From an uncultured Clostridia bacterium (GTDB lineage Bacteria; Bacillota; Clostridia; Peptostreptococcales; Anaerovoracaceae): a stretch of DNA of 19,696 bases. The notes below the pieces were generated by a model. That model was not told where the DNA came from, did no database searches, and saw only the letters and a list, made by a program, of their open reading frames with translations. The stretch lies in the NCBI GenBank assembly GCA_937915045.1, contig CALDNM010000074.1:1-19696 (forward strand), read 5' to 3'. Shown here piece by piece: positions 7,167-13,920 of the stretch (the stretch's first letter is position 1; the number at the start of each line of letters is the position of its first letter). A program made the translations under genes and the position numbers.

Positions 7167-7825
7167 CACCATTCCCCCTGACTGTCGTACTTTGAGAAAT
7201 GTTTTTCGACCCGGTCGGATATCATTGTCATAATGAACGTGAACAGCAGGTATATCCCTGCCGCTATGAGATACGGCGTCAGAGTCACATCTCTGCTGAC
7301 CAGTCCCTGCGTGAGTCTCATCAGTTCATCGAGCGTGATGACAGACGCGAGCGCGGTATCTTTTATCAGGGTGATGACTTCGTTCGACATAGGCGGCAGC
7401 ACTACTTTAAGAGTCTGCGGGATGATGATCCCGTAAGTCGTCTGATGCTTCGAAAGCCCGAGCGAATGAGCTGCCTCATACTGCCCTGGATCGATACTGT
7501 TCATCCCGCCCCTGTATATCTCGGCGAAATACGCCGCGTAATTGAGTGCGAACGTAAACACCGCTGTAGGGAAGGCACCGAACCTTATCCCGAACGCTAT
7601 GCCCGGGAAATAATAGAAGAAGAACAGCTGCAGCAGCAGCGGAGTCCCCCTGAATATCCAGATGTAACATTTGCAGAGAAACCGGACCACTTTGAATTTG
7701 CACGTGCTGCCGAACATTATCGGAAGCCCGAGCGGTATCGCGATGACGAGGGTCAGGGCAAAAAGTCCCGCCATCATCATCGTGCCCTTCATAAGCAGCG
7801 GCATTATCTGCGCAATATATGCCAT
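7166..7825 (-). CDS. Polar amino-acid ABC transporter permease (HisM/GlnP type)
   Basis: A 219-residue integral membrane protein with about five hydrophobic helices, forming the channel of the importer. The EAA coupling loop (EAAHSLGLSKHQT, about 117-129), which docks on the ATPase, is clear, and FRGTPLLLQ near 58-66 is typical of the HisMQ/GlnP family. The ATG at 7825 follows GAGGTGA. Only one permease gene is present, so a homodimeric channel is expected. It sits 31 nt after the binding-protein gene and overlaps the ATPase gene by one base. Substrate specificity is not readable from the permease. Confidence 0.93.
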   Translation of the reverse strand: MAYIAQIMPLLMKGTMMMAGLFALTLVIAIPLGLPIMFGSTCKFKVVRFLCKCYIWIFRGTPLLLQLFFFYYFPGIAFGIRFGAFPTAVFTFALNYAAYFAEIYRGGMNSIDPGQYEAAHSLGLSKHQTTYGIIIPQTLKVVLPPMSNEVITLIKDTALASVITLDELMRLTQGLVSRDVTLTPYLIAAGIYLLFTFIMTMISDRVEKHFSKYDSQGEW

Positions 7826-7856
7826 AATAGTATCACCTCATGATTTATGCTTGTGT

Positions 7857-8678
7857 TTAATAGTCTTCGAGTATCACGATGTCTTTGCCGAACCACTTCT
7901 TGCTGATCTTCGCGGCAGTCCCGTCGTCGATCAGTGTCTGCAGCGCGTCATTGACTTTGTTCGTGAGCTCTTTATCGTCTTTTCTGAATCCGATAGCGTA
8001 ATAATCGCTGCCGAAGTTATAATCGCTTGTATAGAGTTTCCCGTTCATCTTCTGGTTCTTGTAATTTCCAAGTACCTGATCGACCGCGATGACGTCAAGT
8101 CTTCCGGCCTTCATGTCGAGGAGCGCGTCGTCATAAGAATCGTACTCCGTGATATTGTCCTTGAACTTATCGTAGAGCGAATCCTTCTTGATCGCTTCAA
8201 GAGCGGACGAATCCTTCTGCGTACCGATCTTTACATTTTCAAGATCACTGTTTGTTTTCACATTCACGCTCTTCTTGAGAGACATGATTATGATCTTGTT
8301 GTTGAGATACTTCTTGGAAAGCGACATCTTTTCCTGACGTTCCTTAGTAGCGGAAAGTCCGTTCCAGATGCAGTCAATATCCTTCGATTTGAGAGACATC
8401 TCCTTTGAATCCCAGTTTATAGGTTTGAATGTGGCCTTTATGCCGAGTTCTTTGCAGACAGCCTTCGCCATATCAACGTCGAATCCGACGATCTTGCCGT
8501 TGTTGTCCTTGAATCCCATAGGCGCGAACGTGTCGTCAAGCCCGACGATCAGTTCACCGTTGTCTTTGACGTATTTCCATGATCCGTCCGACGCTGTCTG
8601 GCTTCCGCATCCTGCAAGCATCATGGTGCAGCAGACTAAAACAGCCGTCATCAGCCCCAGTAATGTTCTTTTTTTCAT
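7857..8678 (-). CDS. Amino-acid ABC transporter substrate-binding lipoprotein
   Basis: A 273-residue solute-binding protein of the family 3 (SBP_bac_3) fold, anchored outside the membrane. Its signal peptide ends in a lipobox LAGC with Cys24 as the lipidated residue. The mature part contains FAPMGFKDNNGKIVGFDVDMAKAV and the TKERQEKMSLS segment, both typical of polar amino-acid binders; the arginine in KERQEK normally contacts the ligand carboxylate. The ATG at 8678 is chosen over the in-frame ATG at 8723 because GGAGG (8691-8687) is 8 nt upstream and the signal peptide then starts at its n-region. It is first in the operon with permease and ATPase. Ligand identity (glutamine, arginine, cystine and others) is unresolved. 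Confidence 0.93.
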   Translation of the reverse strand: MKKRTLLGLMTAVLVCCTMMLAGCGSQTASDGSWKYVKDNGELIVGLDDTFAPMGFKDNNGKIVGFDVDMAKAVCKELGIKATFKPINWDSKEMSLKSKDIDCIWNGLSATKERQEKMSLSKKYLNNKIIIMSLKKSVNVKTNSDLENVKIGTQKDSSALEAIKKDSLYDKFKDNITEYDSYDDALLDMKAGRLDVIAVDQVLGNYKNQKMNGKLYTSDYNFGSDYYAIGFRKDDKELTNKVNDALQTLIDDGTAAKISKKWFGKDIVILEDY

Positions 8679-8718
8679 TTTCTCTTCCTCCGTGTGATCA
8701 TATTTGCTTACGTGGCTC

Positions 8719-8748
8719 TTCACCGCTTTAACTCGTTAAATCAGTGAA
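8719..8748. repeat. 30-bp two-tier dyad in the ABC operon leader
   Basis: Inner arms TTTAAC (8727-8732) and GTTAAA (8735-8740) flank TC. Outer arms TTCAC (8719-8723) and GTGAA (8744-8748) are also exact inverted repeats, set symmetrically 3 nt outside the inner ones. The element starts about 8 nt downstream of the predicted transcript start, so it could be an operator or an RNA hairpin. No U-tract follows, so it is not a terminator. Confidence 0.65.
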
Positions 8749-8762
8749 TGACCGCAATAAGC

Positions 8763-8791
8763 ATTATAACATATAAGAGGGCCCGCGTAAA
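8763..8791 (-). promoter_or_regulatory. Promoter of the amino-acid ABC operon
   Basis: Minus-strand TTTACG (8791-8786) is followed after 17 nt by TATAAT (8768-8763), preceded by TGT, giving an extended -10. The predicted start is near 8756, leaving a leader of about 78 nt that contains the 30-bp dyad. Confidence 0.7.
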
Positions 8792-8807
8792 CTATCAACA
8801 TTACCGT

Positions 8808-8845
8808 ATTTTAAAACAGGAGACGGGCCTAAACCTGTCTCCTGT
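8808..8845 (-). terminator. Rho-independent terminator after groEL
   Basis: Arms 8845-8834 and 8827-8816 form a 12-bp stem with one A/C mismatch around a 6-nt loop, about 30 nt after the groEL stop codon. The following U-run is short (three or four U, then A-rich), so termination may be incomplete. Confidence 0.7.
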
Positions 8846-8878
8846 ATTTGGTTTATTCGTTTTGGATAGCCGGGCTGA

Positions 8879-10519
8879 CTACATCATGCCGCCCATGCCG
8901 CCCATTCCGCCGCCGCCGCCCATTGGTGGCATTGGAGGTTCGTCTTCCTTGATGTCGACAACGCCTGCCTCAGTTGTGAGGAGCATAGCTGACGCGGAAG
9001 CCGCGTTCTCAAGAGCGCTTCTTGTGACCTTAGCAGGATCTACGATACCTGTGTCGATCATGTCCATGTACTGCTCAGTCGAAGCGTTGAAGCCTGTGCC
9101 GACCTTGCTGCCCTTGACCTTCGCTACTACTACGCTGCCTTCGAAGCCGGCGTTCTCAGCGATCTGACGTACAGGCTCTTCAAGAGCTCTCATGATGATC
9201 TCAGCGCCTGTCTTCTCATCGCCCGCGAGATCCTTTACATACTTGGCAACTGCCGGGATAGCGTTTACGAGCGCTACTCCGCCGCCTGCCACGATGCCTT
9301 CTTCAACACCGGCCTTAGTCGCGTTGAGAGCATCCTCTATCCTGAGCTTTCTGTCCTTGAGCTCAGTTTCTGTCGCTGCTCCAACCTTGATGACAGCTAC
9401 GCCGCCTGTAAGTTTAGCGAGTCTTTCCTGAAGTTTTTCCTTATCGAAGTCCGAAGTAGTCTCCTCGATCTGCGCTCTGATCTGAGCGACTCTCGCGTTG
9501 ATGTCCTTCTTAGCTCCTGCTCCGCCGACGATGACAGTGTTCTCTTTGTCGACCTTGACTGTAGCAGCCGTTCCGAGCATATCTATAGTAGTTTCCTTGA
9601 GTTCATATCCGAGTTCCTCGCTGATAACTGTGCTGTTTGTCAGGATAGCGAGATCCTCGAGCATAGCCTTTCTTCTGTCTCCGAAGCCAGGTGCCTTGAC
9701 AGCTACGCAGTCGAATGTGCCTCTCAGCTTGTTGACAACGATAGTAGCAAGAGCCTCGCCCTCGATATCGTCAGCAACGATGAGGAGCTTCTTGCCTGCC
9801 TTCACGACCTGCTCGAGCAGCGGGAGGATCTCCTGGATATTCGAGATCTTCTTGTCTGTGAGAAGGATGAGCGGGCTTTCGAGAGAAGCCTCCATCTTGT
9901 CCATATCTGTAGCCATATAAGGTGAGAGATAACCTCTGTCGAACTGCATACCTTCAACTACGTCGAGAGTAGTTCCCATCGACTTGGACTCTTCAACAGT
10001 GATGACACCATCGTGTCCGACCTTTTCCATAGCCTCAGCGATCAGTTTTCCGATCTGCTCTTCACCTGAAGAAACAGAACCGACCTGAGCGATAGCTTCA
10101 GTAGTCTTGACAGCCTTCGAGTTCTTCTTGATAGCTGCTGTAGCCGCTGTGACAGCTCCTTCGATACCTCTCTTGAGTATCATCGGGTTCGCGCCTGCCG
10201 CGATATTTTTGAAACCTTCTTTTATGATTATCTGAGCCAGCAGAGTAGCTGTAGTAGTTCCGTCGCCTGCTACATCGTTTGTCTTAGTAGCGACTTCCCT
10301 TACGAGCTGAGCGCCCATGTTCTCTACTCCATCCTCGAGCTCGATCTCCTTAGCGATCGTAACGCCGTCGTTCGTGATGAGCGGAGCGCCGTACTTTCTC
10401 TCGAGAAGGACATTTCTGCCCTTAGGTCCCAGTGTGATCTTTACTGTATCCGCGAGCTGATCGACTCCCGAAAGAAGCTTCTTCCTGGCGTCTTCGCCAT
10501 AATGTAATTCCTTAGCCAT
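8879..10519 (-). CDS. groEL: Chaperonin GroEL (Hsp60)
   Basis: A 546-residue ATP-dependent group I chaperonin subunit that folds proteins inside the GroEL-GroES cage in the cytosol. Hallmarks are the N-terminal MAKELHYGEDAR, LGPKGRNV and NDGVTIAKEI elements, the nucleotide-binding DGTTTAT motif near residue 86, GGGVALVNA in the C-terminal equatorial domain, and the GGM-repeat tail ending GGMGGMM. The length is standard. The ATG at 10519 follows AGGAGG with a 9-nt spacer, 19 nt after the groES stop. It is transcribed with groES from the CIRCE-controlled promoter and ends at the hairpin at 8808-8845. Confidence 0.99.
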   Translation of the reverse strand: MAKELHYGEDARKKLLSGVDQLADTVKITLGPKGRNVLLERKYGAPLITNDGVTIAKEIELEDGVENMGAQLVREVATKTNDVAGDGTTTATLLAQIIIKEGFKNIAAGANPMILKRGIEGAVTAATAAIKKNSKAVKTTEAIAQVGSVSSGEEQIGKLIAEAMEKVGHDGVITVEESKSMGTTLDVVEGMQFDRGYLSPYMATDMDKMEASLESPLILLTDKKISNIQEILPLLEQVVKAGKKLLIVADDIEGEALATIVVNKLRGTFDCVAVKAPGFGDRRKAMLEDLAILTNSTVISEELGYELKETTIDMLGTAATVKVDKENTVIVGGAGAKKDINARVAQIRAQIEETTSDFDKEKLQERLAKLTGGVAVIKVGAATETELKDRKLRIEDALNATKAGVEEGIVAGGGVALVNAIPAVAKYVKDLAGDEKTGAEIIMRALEEPVRQIAENAGFEGSVVVAKVKGSKVGTGFNASTEQYMDMIDTGIVDPAKVTRSALENAASASAMLLTTEAGVVDIKEDEPPMPPMGGGGGMGGMGGMM

Positions 10520-10538
10520 TGCCTTGTTCCTCCTGTTA

Positions 10539-10817
10539 TTACTCTACTGTCGCCAGTATATCCTTCTGATTCAAAATGCTGTAGTCTTCGCCCTCATATT
10601 TGACGTCTGTACCCGCGTACTGCGATGAAATGACGTGATCTCCGACTTTGACTTCCATCTTGACATCCTCTGTGCCAGGGCCGACTGCTACGACTTCTGC
10701 CATCTGAGGCTGCTCTTTGGCCGCGCCCGGAAGGACGATGCCGCTCGCCGTCTTTTCGATAGCTTCCATTTTCTTGACTACGACTCTGTCGCCTAATGGT
10801 TTGATTCCAAACTTCAT
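10539..10817 (-). CDS. groES: Co-chaperonin GroES (Hsp10)
   Basis: A 92-residue co-chaperonin that caps the GroEL cage. The N-terminal IKPLGDRVVVKK signature, the mobile loop EKTASGIVLPGAAKE (about 20-34) and the C-terminal QKDILATVE are all present. Length and order (groES before groEL) are standard. The ATG at 10817 follows GGAGG with a 9-nt spacer. Expression is expected to rise under heat or protein stress when HrcA leaves the CIRCE operator just upstream. Confidence 0.98.
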   Translation of the reverse strand: MKFGIKPLGDRVVVKKMEAIEKTASGIVLPGAAKEQPQMAEVVAVGPGTEDVKMEVKVGDHVISSQYAGTDVKYEGEDYSILNQKDILATVE

Positions 10818-10859
10818 GATTATTGACCTCCGTTTATTTGAATTTTTTATTTTACGTTG

Positions 10860-10886
10860 TTAGCACTCACTATTCTCGAGTGCTAA
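10860..10886. promoter_or_regulatory. CIRCE operator (HrcA binding site)
   Basis: TTAGCACTC, a 9-nt spacer, then GAGTGCTAA: a perfect match to the CIRCE consensus. It lies between the groE -10 hexamer and the groES start, so HrcA would block transcription. The hrcA gene itself is not in the window. Confidence 0.97.
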
Positions 10887-10891
10887 CTATT

Positions 10892-10919
10892 ATTCTAAAC
10901 AAATTTTGCCCGTTGTCAA
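10892..10919 (-). promoter_or_regulatory. groESL promoter
   Basis: Minus-strand TTGACA (10919-10914), a perfect -35, is followed after 16 nt by TAGAAT (10897-10892). CIRCE begins 5 nt downstream, so the transcript would start within or at the operator. Confidence 0.88.
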
Positions 10920-10972
10920 TAGGCGGGCAGGAATTTTCGTGAGTTTTTTATTGTTTTTGCAGTAATGGATTT

Positions 10973-11836
10973 CTATTTCGCCAGATGCTTTTCCCCGCAG
11001 GCTGAAGTCTCGCGTATGTAGTAAAAGAGATACTGCTGCGCGAATCCGCCGTACTCTCCAAAAGTTTTCTCCGCGAACGCTGCCATCTCCTTCTTGCTCG
11101 TGATGCCGTAAAGTTTCTCCATCACCTGCTTCACCCACGTATCTATCGGAAAAGCGTCATACCTTCTCATCGAAAAAAGAGATATACAGCTCGCGACCTT
11201 CGGGCCGACCCCGCATATGTCATCGAGATGTTCATCGAGATAACCTATGCCGTTCTCGCTGATCGCGCGTCCCGCTTCTATCAGATAACGCGCGCGGTAT
11301 CCGAGGCGCACAGGCGCGAGATCCTCTTCAGTGAGCGACGCGAGTTTCTCAGGCGCCGGGATGCTGTGATACTTCCTGCCGCCGATCTCCCCGGCCTCTT
11401 CACCGAACAGCTCAGACAGGCCGTCGATATTCTTCCTGATCCTCGGGATATTGTTGTTCTGAGATATTATGAAAGAGATGAGGGCCTCCCATCTGTCCTG
11501 ATCGAGCAGACGTATGCCTTCACCAAAATTTATCGCTTCACGTATGATCTCATCGCGTCTTGAAAGCTCAGCCTTGATCGCGCCGTAATCACGCCCGAGA
11601 TCGAAATAATCCGACCAGAAATCAGACAGATCGCCGGGATCCTCCCTGTCAAAGCCCGTTACTGTAAGAAGCCCCGCATATCTGTCCTCAGCCGACGGCT
11701 CGAACACGACTTTCGCGGGATGAGCGCCCGCTATCCCTTCATATGACCCGTCCGCCGCGCGCTCCCATCTGAAGCACTGGCCGCATTCGAAAATATCCGC
11801 GAGCCCGAAATCCTTTACTCTATATTTTTGATCCAT
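10973..11836 (-). CDS. ogg: 8-oxoguanine DNA glycosylase (Ogg1-type, HhH-GPD)
   Basis: A 287-residue bifunctional base-excision repair glycosylase/AP lyase that removes oxidised guanine from DNA. An N-terminal Ogg domain (FxCGQCFRW at about 16-24, compare DVLFNGQAFRW-type motifs) precedes the HhH-GPD domain. The SFIISQNNNIPRI helix is at 121-133. The helix-hairpin-helix GVGPKVASC contains K213, the expected Schiff-base lysine, and PIDTW supplies the conserved D232. A GFAQQYLFYY segment ends the domain. The start ATG at 11836 lies inside the preceding gene, overlapping it by 22 nt, with AAGGA about 6 nt upstream, so the two are translationally coupled. DNA-3-methyladenine glycosylase II is the nearest alternative, but the G-P-K lysine favours Ogg. 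Confidence 0.88.
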   Translation of the reverse strand: MDQKYRVKDFGLADIFECGQCFRWERAADGSYEGIAGAHPAKVVFEPSAEDRYAGLLTVTGFDREDPGDLSDFWSDYFDLGRDYGAIKAELSRRDEIIREAINFGEGIRLLDQDRWEALISFIISQNNNIPRIRKNIDGLSELFGEEAGEIGGRKYHSIPAPEKLASLTEEDLAPVRLGYRARYLIEAGRAISENGIGYLDEHLDDICGVGPKVASCISLFSMRRYDAFPIDTWVKQVMEKLYGITSKKEMAAFAEKTFGEYGGFAQQYLFYYIRETSACGEKHLAK

Positions 11837-12645
11837 GTCAGATCCTTGACCTCCACATTTATGCTGCCGATATTAAAAGCCGTCATCTGCTCGATCGACA
11901 TTTTGCACTGTTTCTGCAGGGCCCTCCCCGCCAGTACAGCATTGACGTCGCAGCTGAACCTCGCCGTGATCATGACAAGGAGCTCGTCCTGATGCTTTTC
12001 GGAAATGACTCTGTAGATCTCATCCACGCCGTCCGTGCCAGCCGCCACATGATCCACTATGTCCGTGATCACGCGGTCGGATATTATGAATTCACCGAGG
12101 TAGCTGTAAGTCGGACGGACCACTGAGCGTTCCTGCGTCTTGTAGCTGCCCGCGCCGAAGCTCCTGTCTTTGAAGACGCGAAGAGGGTTCACGAAATAGC
12201 CTGAGAACTGTCTCTTGAGCTGGAATGTCGGGACCGGCACGACGTGCTTCCCCTCGACCATACGCTGCTTGTACGCGATCTTGCGCTCGCTCTCTGTAGT
12301 TATATCATCTATTTGTATGAACTCGTCTATCGGCGGGAGCTCGATGGCCTTCCTGATGCGGTCCGCCATGTCCTCCGATGTGCCGAGCACGAGTATCGAT
12401 TCCGGCTTGCAGCGTTTGATCGCCTTCGCGACCGAAGCTCTCTGCTTCTCGTCCATGAAAAGCGCTGTTTTTATCGCTCCTATCTTAGTATCCTGGCGCT
12501 TTGCCGACGTTCCCGCCTGCACATTATTATTGTACACAAAGAGGCCGTCATCGATTATACTTTCGATGCCGCGGGTCTTGCACAGGTTCGTTGCCTGGTA
12601 ACTTTTTCCCGTCCCGCTCTTGCCTACGAGCGCGTATACTTTCAT
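11815..12645 (-). CDS. P-loop ATP-binding protein with Asp23/Gls24-like C-terminal domain
   Basis: A 276-residue protein with no assigned function. Residues 8-15 (GKSGTGKS) form a Walker A loop right after the first strand, and ILVLGTSEDMADRI (84-97) looks like a kinase-fold strand and helix. I see no clear Walker B. The C-terminal part (about 183-270) resembles Asp23/Gls24: it opens with GEFIISDRVITDI and a GV element, and ends with EQMTAFNIGSINVEVKDL, matching that family's MTGL-x3-EVNVHV ending. Asp23/Gls24 proteins are tied to envelope stress, so a nucleotide-dependent role at the membrane is possible but unproven. The middle (100-180) is basic. The gene overlaps ogg by 22 nt and diverges from ferredoxin. 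Its ribosome-binding site (GAGATG) is weak. The Gls24 similarity is from memory of the pattern, not a search. Confidence 0.75.
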   Translation of the reverse strand: MKVYALVGKSGTGKSYQATNLCKTRGIESIIDDGLFVYNNNVQAGTSAKRQDTKIGAIKTALFMDEKQRASVAKAIKRCKPESILVLGTSEDMADRIRKAIELPPIDEFIQIDDITTESERKIAYKQRMVEGKHVVPVPTFQLKRQFSGYFVNPLRVFKDRSFGAGSYKTQERSVVRPTYSYLGEFIISDRVITDIVDHVAAGTDGVDEIYRVISEKHQDELLVMITARFSCDVNAVLAGRALQKQCKMSIEQMTAFNIGSINVEVKDLTWIKNIE

Positions 12646-12646
12646 C

Positions 12647-12675
12647 TTTACATCTCACGATCTCAATGATATAAT
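12647..12675 (+). promoter_or_regulatory. Ferredoxin gene promoter
   Basis: TTTACA (12647-12652), a 17-nt spacer, then TATAAT (12670-12675) with TGA just before it, so both a near-consensus -35 and an extended -10. The start is predicted near 12682. This is the best-matching promoter in the window after groE, fitting high ferredoxin expression. Confidence 0.8.
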
Positions 12676-12701
12676 TATGTTCGAGCCGAAAAGCGGCTCA
12701 A
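12674..12701 (-). promoter_or_regulatory. Possible divergent promoter for the P-loop gene
   Basis: Minus-strand TTGAGC (12701-12696), 16 nt, then CATAAT (12679-12674). Its -10 overlaps the ferredoxin -10 on the opposite strand. The match is only moderate, and other AT-rich hexamers nearby could serve instead. Confidence 0.3.
12683..12699 (+). other. 5'-terminal hairpin of the ferredoxin mRNA
   Basis: GAGCCG (12683-12688) pairs perfectly with CGGCTC (12694-12699) around a 5-nt AAAAG loop. It begins at or within 1-2 nt of the predicted transcript start, the place where a hairpin typically protects an mRNA from 5'-end-dependent decay. Confidence 0.55.
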
Positions 12702-12742
12702 TGATCATTAAAAAAGATATCTTTTATAAGGAGGACTTTATC

Positions 12743-12913
12743 ATGGCTTACAAAATTGGCGAAGAATGCATCAACTGCGGAGTTTGCGAAAGCGAATGTC
12801 CTGTAGAAGCTATTTCAGAAGGCGACGGCGTTCGTGTTATCGACGCTGAAAAATGCATCGAGTGCGGCGCTTGCGCTGACGCTTGCCCTACAGACGCTCC
12901 AAAAGCTGAGTAG
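12743..12913 (+). CDS. 2[4Fe-4S] clostridial-type ferredoxin
   Basis: A 56-residue low-potential electron carrier of anaerobes, soluble in the cytosol. Two cluster motifs are complete: CINCGVCESECP (9-20) and CIECGACADACP (about 38-49), each of the C-x2-C-x2-C-x3-CP form. The ATG at 12743 follows AAGGAGG (12728-12734) with an 8-nt spacer; the longer in-frame opening to 12620 is upstream of the promoter and therefore not coding. It is monocistronic, with its own promoter and terminator, and converges on rex. Such ferredoxins serve pyruvate:ferredoxin oxidoreductase, hydrogenase and Rnf or Bcd-Etf systems, none of which is in the window. Confidence 0.97.
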   Translation: MAYKIGEECINCGVCESECPVEAISEGDGVRVIDAEKCIECGACADACPTDAPKAE

Positions 12914-12940
12914 CACAGATCGGTCATACCGAATAATCAA

Positions 12941-12970
12941 TAACCGTTTCCGGAAGGAAACGGTTATTTT
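12941..12970 (+). terminator. Rho-independent terminator after ferredoxin
   Basis: An 11-bp perfect stem (12941-12951 with 12956-12966) closes a GGAA tetraloop of the GNRA class and is followed by TTTT. Since rex ends at 12982 on the other strand, the same hairpin may also help end rex transcripts, although no good U-run follows in that direction. Confidence 0.88.
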
Positions 12971-12981
12971 ATTTGCTTTCT

Positions 12982-13617
12982 TTAAGCGTCTCTGTTCATA
13001 TGATACGCGAGGCTGTACAGACTGTCTGACAGATGTACATTCTCGAGCGCTACATGGTCCGGAAGCTCCAGATCCACATGCGCGAAGTTCCATATCCCGC
13101 TGACGCCAGCGAAACAGAGTTTATCAGCAACTTCCTGCGCGCTGTCCTTCGGTATGCAGATGATCCCGATATCGATGTCGTTCTTCTCGGCATACTCCAC
13201 CAGTTCATCGCAGTCCCTTATTTCTATCCCGTTGATCTTGCCTCCGATCAGCTTCGGATTCACTTCGAAGAGACTCTCCACAATGAAACCCGATTTGTAG
13301 TAATGCGTATAGTTCGTTATCGCCTGCCCGAGGTTCCCCGCGCCGACAATGACCATTTTATACTGCTGATCGAGACCGAGTATCGCGCTGATCTCCTTGT
13401 ACAGATCCTCGACATTGTATCCGTAACCCTGCTGGCCGAAGCCCCCAAAGTTATTCAGATCCTGTCTGATCTGTGAAGCGGTGTACCCAATAAGGCGGCT
13501 GAGCTCGTTTGAGGATATCTTGTCGACACCCTTCTTGTTCAGCTCACGCAGATACCGCCTGTAACGAGGCAGTCTCTTGATGACCGCGTTGGAGATCTTT
13601 ACATTTCTAGCAGCCAT
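12982..13617 (-). CDS. rex: Redox-sensing transcriptional repressor Rex
   Basis: A 211-residue NADH/NAD+-sensing repressor that leaves DNA when NADH rises, controlling fermentation and electron-transfer genes. The N-terminal winged helix (about 8-70) carries the family signature LPRYRRYLREL and TASQIRQDLNNFGGFGQQGYGY. The Rossmann domain begins with the VIVGAGNLGQAI nucleotide loop (89-100). The C-terminal swapped helix is present. The ATG at 13617 is one base after the acpP stop (TAG-T-ATG), so rex is probably translated by coupling from acpP. I found no confident TTGTTAA-type Rex operator in the promoters here. Confidence 0.97.
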   Translation of the reverse strand: MAARNVKISNAVIKRLPRYRRYLRELNKKGVDKISSNELSRLIGYTASQIRQDLNNFGGFGQQGYGYNVEDLYKEISAILGLDQQYKMVIVGAGNLGQAITNYTHYYKSGFIVESLFEVNPKLIGGKINGIEIRDCDELVEYAEKNDIDIGIICIPKDSAQEVADKLCFAGVSGIWNFAHVDLELPDHVALENVHLSDSLYSLAYHMNRDA

Positions 13618-13618
13618 A

Positions 13619-13852
13619 CTATTTAGTCTTCTCGTCTACATATTTAACGATGTCACCGATAGTCTGGAACTTTTCAGCTTCCTCATCAGGGACCTCGATG
13701 TCATATTCTTCCTCGATAGCCATGATGATCTCTACTGCGTCCAGAGAATCAGCCTCGAGGTCTTTCATAAGACTCGTCGTCATCGTGACAGCCTCAGGCT
13801 CTACTGAAAGCTGATCGACGATTATGTCCTTTATCTTGTCAAATGTGCTCAT
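13619..13852 (-). CDS. acpP: Acyl carrier protein
   Basis: A 77-residue acidic four-helix carrier for fatty-acid synthesis intermediates in the cytosol. The phosphopantetheine attachment serine is S36 in EADSLDAVE, and the helix III element IEVPDEEAEKFQTIGDIVKYV is typical. The ATG at 13852 follows GGAGG with about a 7-nt spacer. It has its own promoter overlapping the end of the ABC-F gene and is followed directly by rex. The usual neighbours (fabD, fabG, fabF) are absent, so acpP here is separated from the fatty-acid gene cluster or this is a second ACP copy. Confidence 0.95.
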   Translation of the reverse strand: MSTFDKIKDIIVDQLSVEPEAVTMTTSLMKDLEADSLDAVEIIMAIEEEYDIEVPDEEAEKFQTIGDIVKYVDEKTK

Positions 13853-13891
13853 TTCCTTACCTCCAATTAAATTCTATTAAACTTCTCAACA

Positions 13892-13920
13892 ATTATATTA
13901 ACATTCAGGCCCTATTGCAA
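13892..13920 (-). promoter_or_regulatory. acpP-rex promoter
   Basis: Minus-strand TTGCAA (13920-13915), a 17-nt spacer, then TATAAT (13897-13892). The -35 overlaps the last codons of the ABC-F gene, whose stop is at 13914-13912. The leader to the acpP ATG is about 35 nt. Confidence 0.68.

Noticed and set aside
10890..11138. Minus-strand open frame running through the groE promoter
   Set aside because: It is out of frame inside ogg and then covers the -35 and -10 of groE; there is no plausible ribosome-binding site and no domain.
12620..12742. N-terminal extension of the ferredoxin
   Set aside because: It spans the promoter, the leader hairpin and the AAGGAGG site; the 56-residue form is the normal size.
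13853..13911. Possible Rex operator at the acpP-rex promoter
   Set aside because: TGTTAA is present, but the second copy is in direct (TGTTGA) rather than inverted orientation, so the dyad needed for Rex binding is missing.
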